From: Solen grandis
Lineage: Eukaryota; Mollusca; Bivalvia; Adapedonta; Solenidae
Assembly: GCA_021229015.1 (NCBI GenBank)
Contig: CM037782.1
Coordinates: 64,914,108-64,978,107 of the forward strand
Direction of reading: 5' to 3'
Length of the DNA stretch: 64,000 nt
The stretch's first letter is position 1, and every line of letters starts with the position of its first letter. Position numbers and translations under genes: made by a program. This document shows positions 48,490-57,126 of the stretch, piece by piece. A model generated the notes under the pieces. The model did no database searches. It saw only the letters and a list, made by a program, of their open reading frames with translations, and was not told the origin of the DNA.

Positions 48490-48705
48490 ATGAATTTCCT
48501 TCGTAAGTTATTCCGACGTGCAAGGAAGGCGTTACGAAAGGAGAAGAAAGTAGAAGTCAAGGAAGAGGGTATAAAGGAAGAGGGTGTCAACTTGTACCCG
48601 AGTTTACCCCCTTTGCAATTGTACCCGGATTTGTCAGGGTTTTACCTGGCATATCCAGAAGCCAGCAGGCATTACTGGCGGTATTTGTATTTGAGTGAGT
48701 GCTAG
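48490..48705 (+). CDS. Small basic-then-acidic accessory protein, 71 residues
   Basis: I chose the ATG at 48490 because it has a CACC context and lies 40 nt after the TATA box at 48450; an upstream in-frame ATG at 48463 is too close to the TATA. The protein starts with the amphipathic basic MNFLRKLFRRARKALRKEKK, then has a Lys/Glu stretch with two copies of KEEG, then a Pro/Tyr/Leu-rich tail with LYPSLPPLQLYPDL. A YPSL/YPDL tail recalls late-domain-like motifs (YPxL), which recruit the ESCRT factor ALIX, but this is only a motif match. It ends 19 nt before a histone-type stem-loop. No family recognised. Confidence 0.7.
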   Translation: MNFLRKLFRRARKALRKEKKVEVKEEGIKEEGVNLYPSLPPLQLYPDLSGFYLAYPEASRHYWRYLYLSEC

Positions 48706-48724
48706 ACACTTCTCAATAAATAAC

Positions 48725-48778
48725 GGTCCTTTTCAGGACCATTACAATGATGTAGAAAGGATAACTAATACAATTGTC
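48725..48778 (+). terminator. Histone-type 3' processing module of the gene at 48490-48705
   Basis: Stem-loop GGTCCTTTTCAGGACC at 48725-48740, a 14-nt spacer, GAAAGGA at 48755-48761, then CAATTGTC at 48771-48778. The stem has compensating changes (T for C on one arm, A for G on the other) relative to the other copies, which argues for selection on the structure. Confidence 0.88.
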
Positions 48779-48788
48779 ATATGATTTT

Positions 48789-48795
48789 TTTATTG
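48789..48795 (-). promoter_or_regulatory. AATAAA poly(A) signal for the zinc-knuckle gene
   Basis: The minus strand has AATAAA about 95 nt beyond the stop at 48888. No stem-loop is present here, in contrast to the cassette genes. Confidence 0.65.
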
Positions 48796-48887
48796 TGTTT
48801 AACAACAAACATGTGTCAGTAACAATGAATTAAACGTGCGTCATACAGCAAATAATGAACATAACACAACTTTGTTTTTTTTCAAGT

Positions 48888-49424
48888 CTAGTGTTCAAAT
48901 GTCATTTTTCGCTTCTTAGCTGGTCGGTTACACTCTGTATTGCTTGTTGATGGGTGAGGCTCAGGACACACGATGCATGTGTTGACGCTTCTCTTGCGTT
49001 TCTTGGGTTTTACGGTAGGTTTCTCCAACTCAGAGACAGTCTCTAGTAGCTCAACATCACTGTCCGTCTGTGGCACTGTCTCAACTACGTCCATTTTCTG
49101 CATTTCACTGTCCACCTGTGCGTTTACTGTAGGTACAGTACTATTCATCCCTTTCTTAGGACAAGCGGATGCAAAGTGGCCTAGTTCGTGACAACTGTAG
49201 CACACTGTAGGTTTTGGGCAATTAGAAACAAAATGTCCCGGTTCATGACAACGGTAGCACACCCGTGCTGTTTGAGGTGCTTTCTTCGTACATGCCGATG
49301 CATAATGCCCCTTTTCCTGACAGCGGTAGCATGTCACTTGTCTTTCTGTTTCTAGTCTGATCAGCTTGTCACTGATAGCTTGTAGTTGTCCTTTCACCCA
49401 GAACTCAAATGTATTGCAGGTCAT
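48888..49424 (-). CDS. Triple CCHC zinc-knuckle protein, 178 residues
   Basis: Three retroviral-type zinc knuckles, each CX2CX4HX4C, are at about residues 32-45, 56-69 and 75-88 (CYRCQEKGHYASAC, CYRCHEPGHFVSNC, CYSCHELGHFASAC). Such knuckles bind single-stranded nucleic acid. The N-terminal 30 residues look helical, and the C-terminal half is acidic with a basic patch KPKKRKRS and PAKKRKMTF, likely nuclear localisation signals. Start choice: the frame opens further up to 49484 but without an ATG; the ATG at 49424 is about 60 nt from a minus-strand TATA box (49490-49484). It is divergently transcribed from the polymerase, so a role in early nucleic-acid handling is plausible. Confidence 0.85.
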   Translation of the reverse strand: MTCNTFEFWVKGQLQAISDKLIRLETERQVTCYRCQEKGHYASACTKKAPQTARVCYRCHEPGHFVSNCPKPTVCYSCHELGHFASACPKKGMNSTVPTVNAQVDSEMQKMDVVETVPQTDSDVELLETVSELEKPTVKPKKRKRSVNTCIVCPEPHPSTSNTECNRPAKKRKMTFEH

Positions 49425-49483
49425 TCTGAACAGAGCAGTCTGAATCAGGTTTGAGAGTGATGAAGTGGACGGGTCACACCGCA

Positions 49484-49559
49484 CTTTATAGGCCTGAGAT
49501 CAAGTGGGCGGAGCTTAGATGTATAAAAAAGCTTTGCTCACTTACTTATAATCACAACG
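49484..49559. promoter_or_regulatory. Divergent promoter between zinc-knuckle and polymerase genes
   Basis: The plus TATA is TATAAAA at 49522-49528, 38 nt before the polymerase ATG. The minus TATA is TATAAAG at 49490-49484. A GC-box-like GTGGGCGGAG lies at 49504-49513. Confidence 0.75.
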
Positions 49560-52500
49560 ATGTCGAGTAGTGAAGAAAGCAGCGATGATGATGAGCCACC
49601 TGCAAAAAAGACCAAGAGTGATATACGGGAATATTATTCCATACAGCCACGGTCACAGAGAACTTCAAGAAAGTTTAAAACGAAGGGCCACGTGTACGAT
49701 GTTACATTTGAAAGATATAAAAAACCGTTTGAATTTACACATCAACTTTTCAATGACATGGTGAAACAGTTATACAGAGAAGCACGGGTCAATGACAACG
49801 ATCAAATTCGTATCTCCATAAATCATCCTGACCTAGCATTTGGTATCCACATTCCATTCGGGAATGCAACACACATTTCAGGAGATACGCTGTTGAACGA
49901 AATAGAGAAAGTATCACAAAGCAACCACAAGTTTGAGATTCATGACGGGGATCTCCAGTTAGAAATGACACATGTCATTATGCCCGAGGGAGGTGGAAGA
50001 ACAAAAAGAACGTTTGGATCACACCTAAGCATTGAGAACATGTCCAAAGTCAAACGAAGTATGATAAAGATAGACAATGTTCACGACAGTATGTGTTTGG
50101 CACGATCAATTGTGGTAGGGATATGTAAACTCAATAAAACGGACGATACAGCCTGGAAGAAGCGATGGAATTTGATGAGACAATCTGCAAAATTTCTTCA
50201 AAGCCAAGAAGCCAAGACATTGTTAGATAGTGTGGGCATTAGTCCAAATCAGCCTTGTGGTATAGAAGAATACAAGAAGATTCAATCCCACCTTTATCCA
50301 GACTATGTGATCAAAGTGTGGCCACAATTTGAGAAAATGGACGTGTTGTTCAATCACCCACCTCTGACAGACAAAAGCAAAGTGATTCACATTTATCATC
50401 ATGATAAACATTATGATTGCATTACATCAATCACTGGTTTCCTGGGATGCAGCTACTTCTGTGAACACTGTAACTACGGTTATAACAACAGAGAAGCTCA
50501 CTGGTGTAAGAATATTTGTCTGTGTTACGCCTCGACACTATGCCCAAAAGAAGGATTCTTTCCATGTGGTCACTGTGGTAGAACATTTCATAGTCAGAAA
50601 TGTTTTGATCAGCACAAAGCGAAACCAGGAAAATCTACAAAAAACATCTGTGAAAGTGTATGGCAATGCAAGACCTGTGGTCAAACGGTTGTGGGTACAA
50701 AGAAGAACCATCTCTGTCCTGGCACTAAAAAATGCAAGTATTGCAAGAAAGTTGTGGATGCAGAACATCAGTGTTATATCCCCACGTACAAAGAACCAGA
50801 GAACATGAAGTCACCGACTGTACCTTTCATCTTCTTTGACTTTGAGTGTCGATTTGATTTGGGTGAACATATACCAAACTTTTGTGTTGCTCAACGTGCT
50901 TGTGGAGACTGTATGTGTCAATCCATGAAAAACCCGTGTCAGAAATGCGAAGCTGTGGATGAGCCTAGAGAAAAAATATTTCGTGGTAACAACACTTTGT
51001 CAGAATTTTGTACATGGCTGTTTCAACCCAGTCACAAAGGTACCACAGTGATTGCTCACAACTCACAAGGATATGATGCACAGTTTATTTTGAGGCACTT
51101 ACTGACACATGATACAGCCAAACCAAAATTGATCATGAATGGAAGCAAAATTCTAATGATGAAAGCCCATCAAGTGAGATTCATCGACTCACTGAGTTTT
51201 CTCAACATGCCTTTGTCCGATTTCCCCGACACGTTTGGATTGACTGAGATGGCAAAAGGATGGTTTCCATTTTATGCCAACACGGATGAATACCAAGACT
51301 ACATTGGAGACTATCTCCCCGTACATTTTTACAGACCTGACAGCATGAAACCTGACAAGAGAGAAGCGTTTCTGAAATGGTACAATGCAAAAGTGGCACA
51401 AAAGGCTGTGTTTCACTTTCAGTTAGAAATGCAAAAGTACTGCAAATCAGATGTGGACATCTTGAGACGAGGTTGTGGAGAGTTTAGGAAAGAACTGTTG
51501 GCCAGTGACCAAATTGATCCGTTCCTGGAAGCGACCACTCTAGCTCAAGTGTGCAACAAAGCTTGGCGTAAAAATTCAATGCCTCCAAAGACCTTGGCTG
51601 TAATCTCTGATGCCGGGTATCCAAACAAAACTCGATACTCAATCAAAGGGATTCGTTGGATAGAAACAACTGCTTCCATTGAGAATAAGCACATTCGCCA
51701 TGCATTAAATGGAGGTGAAGTACAAATTGGACCCTATTACGTTGACGGATTCCACAAAGAGACGAACACCGTATACGAATTCATGGGGTGCTGGACACAC
51801 GGATGTCCAAAATGTTACCCAAGGAGAGACAGTGTGAACGGTTACACACTTCAAACTATGGAGCAGTTATACAATGCCACAACTTTTCGGTTGAAAGACT
51901 TGTCTCAACAAGGTTACAACACAGTTGTAATGTGGGAATGTGACTTTGATCAGAAATGCAAGATTGAACCAGAATACAGAGATACTGTGAACCGTTTCTT
52001 TCCCTTCCAAGAACCTATTTTACCTCGGGATGCTTTGTTTGGTGGACGAACCAATGCCGTTCAATTATACCATGAAGTGGATACAACCACCAAGGAAGAA
52101 ATTAAGTATGCTGACATTTGCTCACTGTATCCATTCGTGAACAAGTACAAAACATACCCCGTGGGACATCCCAACATCTTAAGTCAAGAGATGATTGATA
52201 TAAACAACATTGGAATGTACAAGGGACTCATCAAATGTCGTGTATTGCCACCCCAAGACCTGTGGCTACCAGTCCTACCTATTCACTGTAACAAGAAAAT
52301 GATCTTTACACTGTGCCGTACCTGTGCTGAGGAAGAGTGTGAAAAATGCAATCACACTCTGTACAAACGCATGTTGACAGGTACCTGGACCCATGTGGAA
52401 ATAGCCAAAGCTCTTGAGGTAGGATACCAATTGGTAGACGTCTTCCACATCTGGCACTGGGACGCATGGAGTAAAGATGTGTATAAACAGTATATTAACA

Positions 52501-53372
52501 AATACTTGAAATTGAAACAAGAAGCAAGTGGTTACCCTAATTGGGTAAAAACAGAAGATGATGAAGCCCACTTTAAACAGAATTACTTTCAGATAGAGGG
52601 TATCTGGCTCGACAACGTGAAAAAGAACAAAGGAAAAAGAGCGTTTGCCAAAACCATGTTGAACTGCTTGTGGGGTAAGAATGCACAAAACAATGTTCAA
52701 ACCAAAACCGAGTATGTGACTGAGGTGAACCGGTTGTATGACCTACTCTCCGACCGTCATGTCACTGTGCAGTTTGCCGAGATTTTCGATCATGACAACT
52801 TCATGTTGGTGAATTACTCGGATGAAACAGACGCAACACAGCCCCATTCATCTTCAAATCCAGTGGTAGCTGCCTTCGTTACGTCCTATGCTCGACTTGA
52901 ACTTTACACCCAGTTGGAAAAACTTGGAGATCGGGTACTGTATTTTGACACAGACAGTTGTATGTACATCTATGACCCTGACCAGTACAACATTCCAATT
53001 GAAGAGAGCCAGTTGGGAAAGTGGACAGATGAAGTACCACATGGACGCATTGTCAAATTCGTGGCATTAGGGCCAAAAAACTATGGGTATGAATATATCG
53101 ATGAAAAAGGAAATCGACATCAGAAATGCAAAGTAAAAGGCATCACTTTGGATTACAATGCTAGTCAAAAAGTCAATTTTAAGACTATGGTCAACTGTGT
53201 ACAAGATCGCAAACATTACAAGACAGTCATCGAATATGAATCCCGAATCAAGAGACATAGAAATCGCAAAGTGATCAGTGAGACACAGACCAAGACGTTC
53301 CGCTCAGTGTATACAAAGCGCGTGGTCGTGGACAAATATAAGACAGTGCCGTACGGTTACCGACCGTCATAA
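49560..53372 (+). CDS. polB: Family B DNA polymerase, protein-primed type, 1270 residues
   Basis: Replicates the element. The N-terminal part is Ser/Glu-rich with a nuclear signal (PAKKTK). A Cys/His-rich zinc-binding region lies at about residues 290-415. The 3'-5' exonuclease follows: Exo I FFDFEC (Asp about 427), Exo II HNSQGYD (about 500) and Exo III YCKSDVD (about 627). The polymerase domain has motif A DICSLYP (Asp about 852), motif B around LNCLWGK (about 1034-1039) and motif C YFDTDS (Asp about 1130). All catalytic acids are present and the frame is intact. The length and the inserts between motifs A and B fit the protein-primed Polinton/adintovirus type. It starts 38 nt after a TATA box and is the first gene of the rightward block. 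Confidence 0.97.
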   Translation: MSSSEESSDDDEPPAKKTKSDIREYYSIQPRSQRTSRKFKTKGHVYDVTFERYKKPFEFTHQLFNDMVKQLYREARVNDNDQIRISINHPDLAFGIHIPFGNATHISGDTLLNEIEKVSQSNHKFEIHDGDLQLEMTHVIMPEGGGRTKRTFGSHLSIENMSKVKRSMIKIDNVHDSMCLARSIVVGICKLNKTDDTAWKKRWNLMRQSAKFLQSQEAKTLLDSVGISPNQPCGIEEYKKIQSHLYPDYVIKVWPQFEKMDVLFNHPPLTDKSKVIHIYHHDKHYDCITSITGFLGCSYFCEHCNYGYNNREAHWCKNICLCYASTLCPKEGFFPCGHCGRTFHSQKCFDQHKAKPGKSTKNICESVWQCKTCGQTVVGTKKNHLCPGTKKCKYCKKVVDAEHQCYIPTYKEPENMKSPTVPFIFFDFECRFDLGEHIPNFCVAQRACGDCMCQSMKNPCQKCEAVDEPREKIFRGNNTLSEFCTWLFQPSHKGTTVIAHNSQGYDAQFILRHLLTHDTAKPKLIMNGSKILMMKAHQVRFIDSLSFLNMPLSDFPDTFGLTEMAKGWFPFYANTDEYQDYIGDYLPVHFYRPDSMKPDKREAFLKWYNAKVAQKAVFHFQLEMQKYCKSDVDILRRGCGEFRKELLASDQIDPFLEATTLAQVCNKAWRKNSMPPKTLAVISDAGYPNKTRYSIKGIRWIETTASIENKHIRHALNGGEVQIGPYYVDGFHKETNTVYEFMGCWTHGCPKCYPRRDSVNGYTLQTMEQLYNATTFRLKDLSQQGYNTVVMWECDFDQKCKIEPEYRDTVNRFFPFQEPILPRDALFGGRTNAVQLYHEVDTTTKEEIKYADICSLYPFVNKYKTYPVGHPNILSQEMIDINNIGMYKGLIKCRVLPPQDLWLPVLPIHCNKKMIFTLCRTCAEEECEKCNHTLYKRMLTGTWTHVEIAKALEVGYQLVDVFHIWHWDAWSKDVYKQYINKYLKLKQEASGYPNWVKTEDDEAHFKQNYFQIEGIWLDNVKKNKGKRAFAKTMLNCLWGKNAQNNVQTKTEYVTEVNRLYDLLSDRHVTVQFAEIFDHDNFMLVNYSDETDATQPHSSSNPVVAAFVTSYARLELYTQLEKLGDRVLYFDTDSCMYIYDPDQYNIPIEESQLGKWTDEVPHGRIVKFVALGPKNYGYEYIDEKGNRHQKCKVKGITLDYNASQKVNFKTMVNCVQDRKHYKTVIEYESRIKRHRNRKVISETQTKTFRSVYTKRVVVDKYKTVPYGYRPS

Positions 53373-53434
53373 CCAGTTGGCTTGTGGTCGTGTTGCATAG
53401 CCTGAACGGTGGTGGAAACATACGGAGATTCACG

Positions 53435-54022
53435 ATGAACACTCTACCAGTAGAAATACAACAGATGATCTACAGACATCTCGTTGAAACGAATAAGAAA
53501 CCTGCTGCATTTTGCAACGAGTTATTTTTTACTTGGGCACAGCGCGTTGGAAACAGAATAATTCACCAGACGATGAAGGATTCCTCTTGTTTAAACCAAG
53601 TTTATGATATGTTTAGTGATGTACGAGGGCGTAATCTTCCAATCAGCTATAAAAGTGTGGTCTTTCAACGGATTTTTGCCATTTACAATCTGCTACGCAA
53701 CCTGATCTCTGACGTGTGGTACATATACATTGAGACCCTAAACATTGATACAGTGGAGAAACTGAACCGTTTTGATGAGCGTATGTATCTCAGATTTGCG
53801 ATTAACCACCGGAACGACACACCAGAGGATATACGTGCCATTTTACTGACTCCAGAACCTATCACTTGTGAGCAAGTGTTTAACATTTTTGGTAAACAGT
53901 GCAGCGCAATATTCAAACAAACGAGGCCAAATCCTAGTGAACAGTTCTTTCAAGATCCCGATTTCAACAACTTAGAAAGTTTGAGTTGGGAGACGAATCC
54001 CTCTGGGACACCTACAAAATAA
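53435..54022 (+). CDS. F-box-like protein, 195 residues
   Basis: The frame opens earlier, but the first ATG is at 53435. The N-terminus reads MNTLPVEIQQMIYRHLVE, which fits the start of an F-box (LPxEIxxxIxxxL) that docks on Skp1 of SCF ubiquitin ligases. The remainder is helical with WYIYIETLNIDTVEKL and a polar tail, and no substrate-binding repeats are seen. It lies 62 nt after the polymerase stop. The F-box call rests on the motif alone; a helical structural protein is the alternative. Confidence 0.6.
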   Translation: MNTLPVEIQQMIYRHLVETNKKPAAFCNELFFTWAQRVGNRIIHQTMKDSSCLNQVYDMFSDVRGRNLPISYKSVVFQRIFAIYNLLRNLISDVWYIYIETLNIDTVEKLNRFDERMYLRFAINHRNDTPEDIRAILLTPEPITCEQVFNIFGKQCSAIFKQTRPNPSEQFFQDPDFNNLESLSWETNPSGTPTK

Positions 54023-54050
54023 GATACTACACAGAGTACTTGCAAGACGA

Positions 54051-54308
54051 ATGAGAAGTCAAAACATGGGAAATACTTCACTACAGGAAAAAAACATAAC
54101 TCCAATTCGGAATCCATGGCGTAGAGCTATGTTGTTGGCTGTGCGTGTACTTGGAATTCAATCAGAACAGGCGTTAAGACAATCCGAGGAACTGTTTGAC
54201 GAAGTGTGCATGGCTTTAAATGCTATGGGATATACCATGATATTGCCGGAATGGATGATGTATAAAGACAGACTGATTCATGATGTGTGTCATAGTTTAC
54301 ATTTTTGA
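54051..54308 (+). CDS. Small conserved-looking protein, 85 residues, unknown
   Basis: ATG at 54051, 28 nt after the preceding stop. It has Trp/Arg-rich NPWRRAMLLAVRVLGIQSE, then a helical segment SEELFDEVCMALNAMGYTM and ILPEWMMYKDRL. I do not recognise a family. It sits in the same direction between the F-box-like gene and the ATPase and is probably part of the same transcription unit. Confidence 0.6.
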   Translation: MRSQNMGNTSLQEKNITPIRNPWRRAMLLAVRVLGIQSEQALRQSEELFDEVCMALNAMGYTMILPEWMMYKDRLIHDVCHSLHF

Positions 54309-54340
54309 CTGATGTTTGTTCAAGTGTTTATTTGCTATGA

Positions 54341-54348
54341 TGTATAAA
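54341..54348 (+). promoter_or_regulatory. TATA box of the ATPase gene
   Basis: TATAAAAT about 50 nt before the ATG at 54394. This spacing favours that ATG over the upstream in-frame ATG at 54337. Confidence 0.55.
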
Positions 54349-54393
54349 ATAAAATGTTGTCATGTCAATGCTGTTATTATTTCTTGGACCATC

Positions 54394-55044
54394 ATGGAAA
54401 GTAGTTTACTTTTTCAACATCCTAGTAACATTTTCATCTCAGGGCCAAGTGGTTCAGGAAAAACTCAATTTGTAAAAAAACTTATTGAGTACAAAACCGA
54501 TTTATTTCATGTGGTACCACAACGCATCGTCTGGTGTTACAAAGAATGGCAAAGTGTCTACGCACAGTTACAAGAACGTGAAGCTATCAAATTCATTCAG
54601 GGTATCCCTGAGGATGATGAAGAGATAGTAGACGATACAACCTTATCACACCTCGTCATATTTGATGATATGTTAGGAGAAAAAGATGAGGAGAAAATTA
54701 AATTATGGTTCACGCGAAAGGGACACCATAGAAATGCCACTGTCATTTACATCACACAAAACATGTTCCAACAATCCAAGGCTAGTCGTACCATCAGCTT
54801 GAATGCACACTACATGGTATTATTTCAAAACACAAGAGATAAAGGTCAGATCAAAACACTTGCGAACCAAATACAACTACCCCATTTGGTGATGGCGTAT
54901 CAAGATGCAACCTCTACACCTCATGGATATCTTATCATTGACTTTCATCCAAGAACACCCGACCAGAATCGTTTAAGAACAGATGTGTTCCATCGGTGGG
55001 TAACAGGTGAAGATCGAGGACCGACCGTCTACACTACAGTATAA
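54394..55044 (+). CDS. FtsK/HerA-type DNA packaging ATPase, 216 residues
   Basis: Powers entry of the genome into the capsid in this virus group. The P-loop GPSGSGKT is at residues 17-24, Walker B LVIFDD at about 87-92, and a conserved strand with a polar residue, VIYITQN, at about 117-123. The size is normal for the short A32/FtsK-like ATPases of Polintons and adintoviruses. The open frame extends upstream, but HP..IFISGPSGSGKT near the start is the usual family beginning. Its stop codon TAA at 55042-55044 lies within the TATA box of the next gene. Confidence 0.92.
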   Translation: MESSLLFQHPSNIFISGPSGSGKTQFVKKLIEYKTDLFHVVPQRIVWCYKEWQSVYAQLQEREAIKFIQGIPEDDEEIVDDTTLSHLVIFDDMLGEKDEEKIKLWFTRKGHHRNATVIYITQNMFQQSKASRTISLNAHYMVLFQNTRDKGQIKTLANQIQLPHLVMAYQDATSTPHGYLIIDFHPRTPDQNRLRTDVFHRWVTGEDRGPTVYTTV

Positions 55045-55046
55045 AA
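55040..55046 (+). promoter_or_regulatory. TATA box overlapping the ATPase stop codon
   Basis: TATAAAA, 51 nt before the ATG at 55091. Confidence 0.6.
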
Positions 55047-55090
55047 TGATAGGAACATGACACCCGATCATCATTAAGGATACAGCTACC

Positions 55091-55841
55091 ATGGAAAACA
55101 CACCACATACAGTGATCAAAGCTCTAGAATCGTTGAGTCGGGAAAAGAACCCAACGAAACGACAAGAGCTGGTAGAATCAGGATTAACAGAGATGGTAAA
55201 ATGGTTCACCTTAGCTGCACGACTCATCTTAGAGAAAAAAGTAACCGTGCCAAAACAGACGATGAATTTTATGGAACGCAACAAAGACATTTTAAGACAG
55301 TTAGCTGATCAACATGTGGATCTGACCACAAAACGACAACTTATTTTAAAACCTGGTGGTGGAGGTTTCCTTGGGGGCACCATCATTCGTACACTGCTTC
55401 GATGGAACGGGACCAAAGCTGTGAGAAAATTTGGTCCAGCAGCAAGAAAACAACCACCCAAACGAAAGTCACCAGCCAGGAAACGGTCACGACAACAACC
55501 ACGAAAACAGCCAACCAAACGCAAGTCACCAGTAAGGAAACAAACAAGGAAGAAGCAGACATTGCCTCATGATCGATTTGTCACTGTAAGAAGAAAACGC
55601 TCTGTATCAACTGGAACACCAAAAGTGTCGCCCATACTGATTCGACGTGATGTTACATCAGGGACAACATCCAAAGCATCACCACTTGTGGCCCCATTCT
55701 CTCCACTGACCTCATCTACTCCCCATTCTAATAGAAGTTCGATGAGGTCTGGGTTGGCTACACCACAAGGATCAATGACGGTTTCTCCAAACCCTACAGT
55801 TCGACGACAATTGTTTGACCTTTCCAATTCTTCAAGTGGGC

Positions 55842-55873
<32 letters not shown>

Positions 55874-55999
55874 AGATTTTCACCAATCCCAAGTCTCCAT
55901 TCCCCTTTACCTACTGCCGTTACTGCGATGAGAAATTCAGGACCACTGAGTAGTGCTGGCAATATCGCTTTACAAGCCCTTCAACAGTGGTATAAATAA
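55091..55999 (+). CDS. Basic core-like protein with Ser-rich tail, 302 residues
   Basis: Residues 1-95 are helical and end in LKPGGGGFLGG. Residues 110-160 are strongly basic with repeated KRKSP/RKSPARK motifs, like DNA-condensing histone H1 or protamine tails. The last 130 residues are Ser/Thr/Pro-rich with a ten-Ser run encoded by TCA repeats. The N-terminal part aligns with the next gene's product (see 56033-56389), so the two are paralogs. A role in genome condensation inside the particle is plausible from composition and position; no catalytic motif is seen. Confidence 0.75.
55991..55998 (+). promoter_or_regulatory. TATA box overlapping the stop codon of the preceding gene
   Basis: TATAAATA, 42 nt before the ATG at 56033. 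The TAA stop at 55997-55999 is built into it. Confidence 0.6.
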
Positions 56000-56032
56000 A
56001 AGAGACCAAACATTTCATCATCATTTGTCATC

Positions 56033-56389
56033 ATGAAGCGCAAACAACCACTCGTTCGCAAACATGGCAAAATGTTGCTTGCTTTGACAGAAGCTTCGCC
56101 CAAATTTCGAAAGAAGATAATTCAAGAAGCACCAAAAGAATTGGTAGATTGTATTGCTGAATGTTGTCACAACATTTTAAAAGGCAATGTACCACTGTCG
56201 GAGGCTCAGAAGCGTCGATTGCATTCTAAGAGACAACAGCTCCGACAGTTAGCGACCAAGAAAGTATCAGTTCGAAAAAAGAAAATCATTCTCAATCAGA
56301 AAGGTGGTTTTCTACCCCTGTTGGCACTTGCACCACTCTTAGCCAAATCAATTATACCTCTTGCTGGTGAAATCATTCGGAAAATATGA
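56033..56389 (+). CDS. Small basic protein with C-terminal hydrophobic segment, 118 residues
   Basis: A helical, Lys/Arg-rich body with CIAECCHNILKGNVPLSE, then KKIILNQKGGFLPLLALAPL and a hydrophobic tail to IIRKI. The GGFLPLL.. tail is of the kind seen in small adenovirus-like core or membrane-active peptides, but this is a resemblance only. The body aligns over its length with the N-terminal 95 residues of the upstream gene product, sharing LRQLA and a Lys-rich stretch before GGFL. The stop overlaps the next start as ATGA. Confidence 0.75.
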   Translation: MKRKQPLVRKHGKMLLALTEASPKFRKKIIQEAPKELVDCIAECCHNILKGNVPLSEAQKRRLHSKRQQLRQLATKKVSVRKKKIILNQKGGFLPLLALAPLLAKSIIPLAGEIIRKI

Positions 56390-57126
56390 AGAAGATGGCC
56401 TATGTTCCAGTTCGGTTGTTGGAAGAGATGAATCGATGGAAGAAAGAACAACGACCTCGGTTACCCCCAGCCCCTCAAGTGAGTCAGACTTCATCATTAC
56501 AGAAAGAAATGAATCAAGTTCTTGACGACAATCAATTGTCTGAGTCAGAAAAAGCACAACAATTTGGAGAAGTATTACATCGCTTTCAAGTGTCACATAA
56601 AAAAGCACTCAAACCCTTCAGACCACATATGGCTGAGAAAACAACAAGTACAGTGACTGAAAAGAAAGAGGAAAAACCGATGACCTTGAAAGATCAAATT
56701 CTAGACAGTGTTCCAACGACCATGCGGCGAAAGGCTACTCTTTTGTTAAACATACTGAAAGACCATCCTCACTTAAGTTGGGATGAACATGGCCTGTTAG
56801 AATATGATGGAAAACCCGTTGAAGGTTCAAATATTATTGATCTGGTCAATGATGTACTTCGACAGCGGAAAGGGTCAAATCCACGAGGATGGGAACAATT
56901 TTCTAGGGGACTGAGAGAGGTCAACATCCCACAAGAAGTCGTGGGCAATAAACGTCGATGGAATTTCATACAAACACCAGATGATGATGAAGAAGAAGAA
57001 GAAGAGGAAGATTTTTATGATAGTTTTGCCTACCCACCTACATCAAAGAAACGAAAACCTATTAAAAAGGAACGTCATGGGACGCCTACTAAAGAAGGAC
57101 ACGTTACTTCGTCACCTGTACTATGA
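56386..57126 (+). CDS. Conserved Polinton-type protein, unknown function, 246 residues
   Basis: Begins MKKMAYVPVRLLEEMNRWKK. The middle has MNQVLDDNQLSESEKAQQF and ILDSVPTTMRRKATLLLNIL. A compact region has GSNIIDLVNDVLRQRKG and GWEQFSRGL. The end is acidic (DDDEEEEEEED) with a nuclear signal SKKRKPIKKER. I believe related proteins accompany integrase genes in mollusc Polintons, but I cannot name a function. The start overlaps the previous stop by ATGA, and its 3' end overlaps the integrase start by 50 nt. Confidence 0.75.
   Translation: MKKMAYVPVRLLEEMNRWKKEQRPRLPPAPQVSQTSSLQKEMNQVLDDNQLSESEKAQQFGEVLHRFQVSHKKALKPFRPHMAEKTTSTVTEKKEEKPMTLKDQILDSVPTTMRRKATLLLNILKDHPHLSWDEHGLLEYDGKPVEGSNIIDLVNDVLRQRKGSNPRGWEQFSRGLREVNIPQEVVGNKRRWNFIQTPDDDEEEEEEEDFYDSFAYPPTSKKRKPIKKERHGTPTKEGHVTSSPVL

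Noticed and set aside
49482..49484. Upstream start for the zinc-knuckle protein
   Set aside because: The codon there is GTG, it lies at the TATA box, and a proper ATG is at 49424.
53384..53434. Upstream start of the F-box-like gene
   Set aside because: The frame opens with GTG; the first ATG is at 53435 and coincides with the start of the F-box-like motif.
55567..55962. 131-codon minus frame with an Asp run
   Set aside because: Antisense shadow of the TCA-repeat Ser tail of the gene at 55091-55999.
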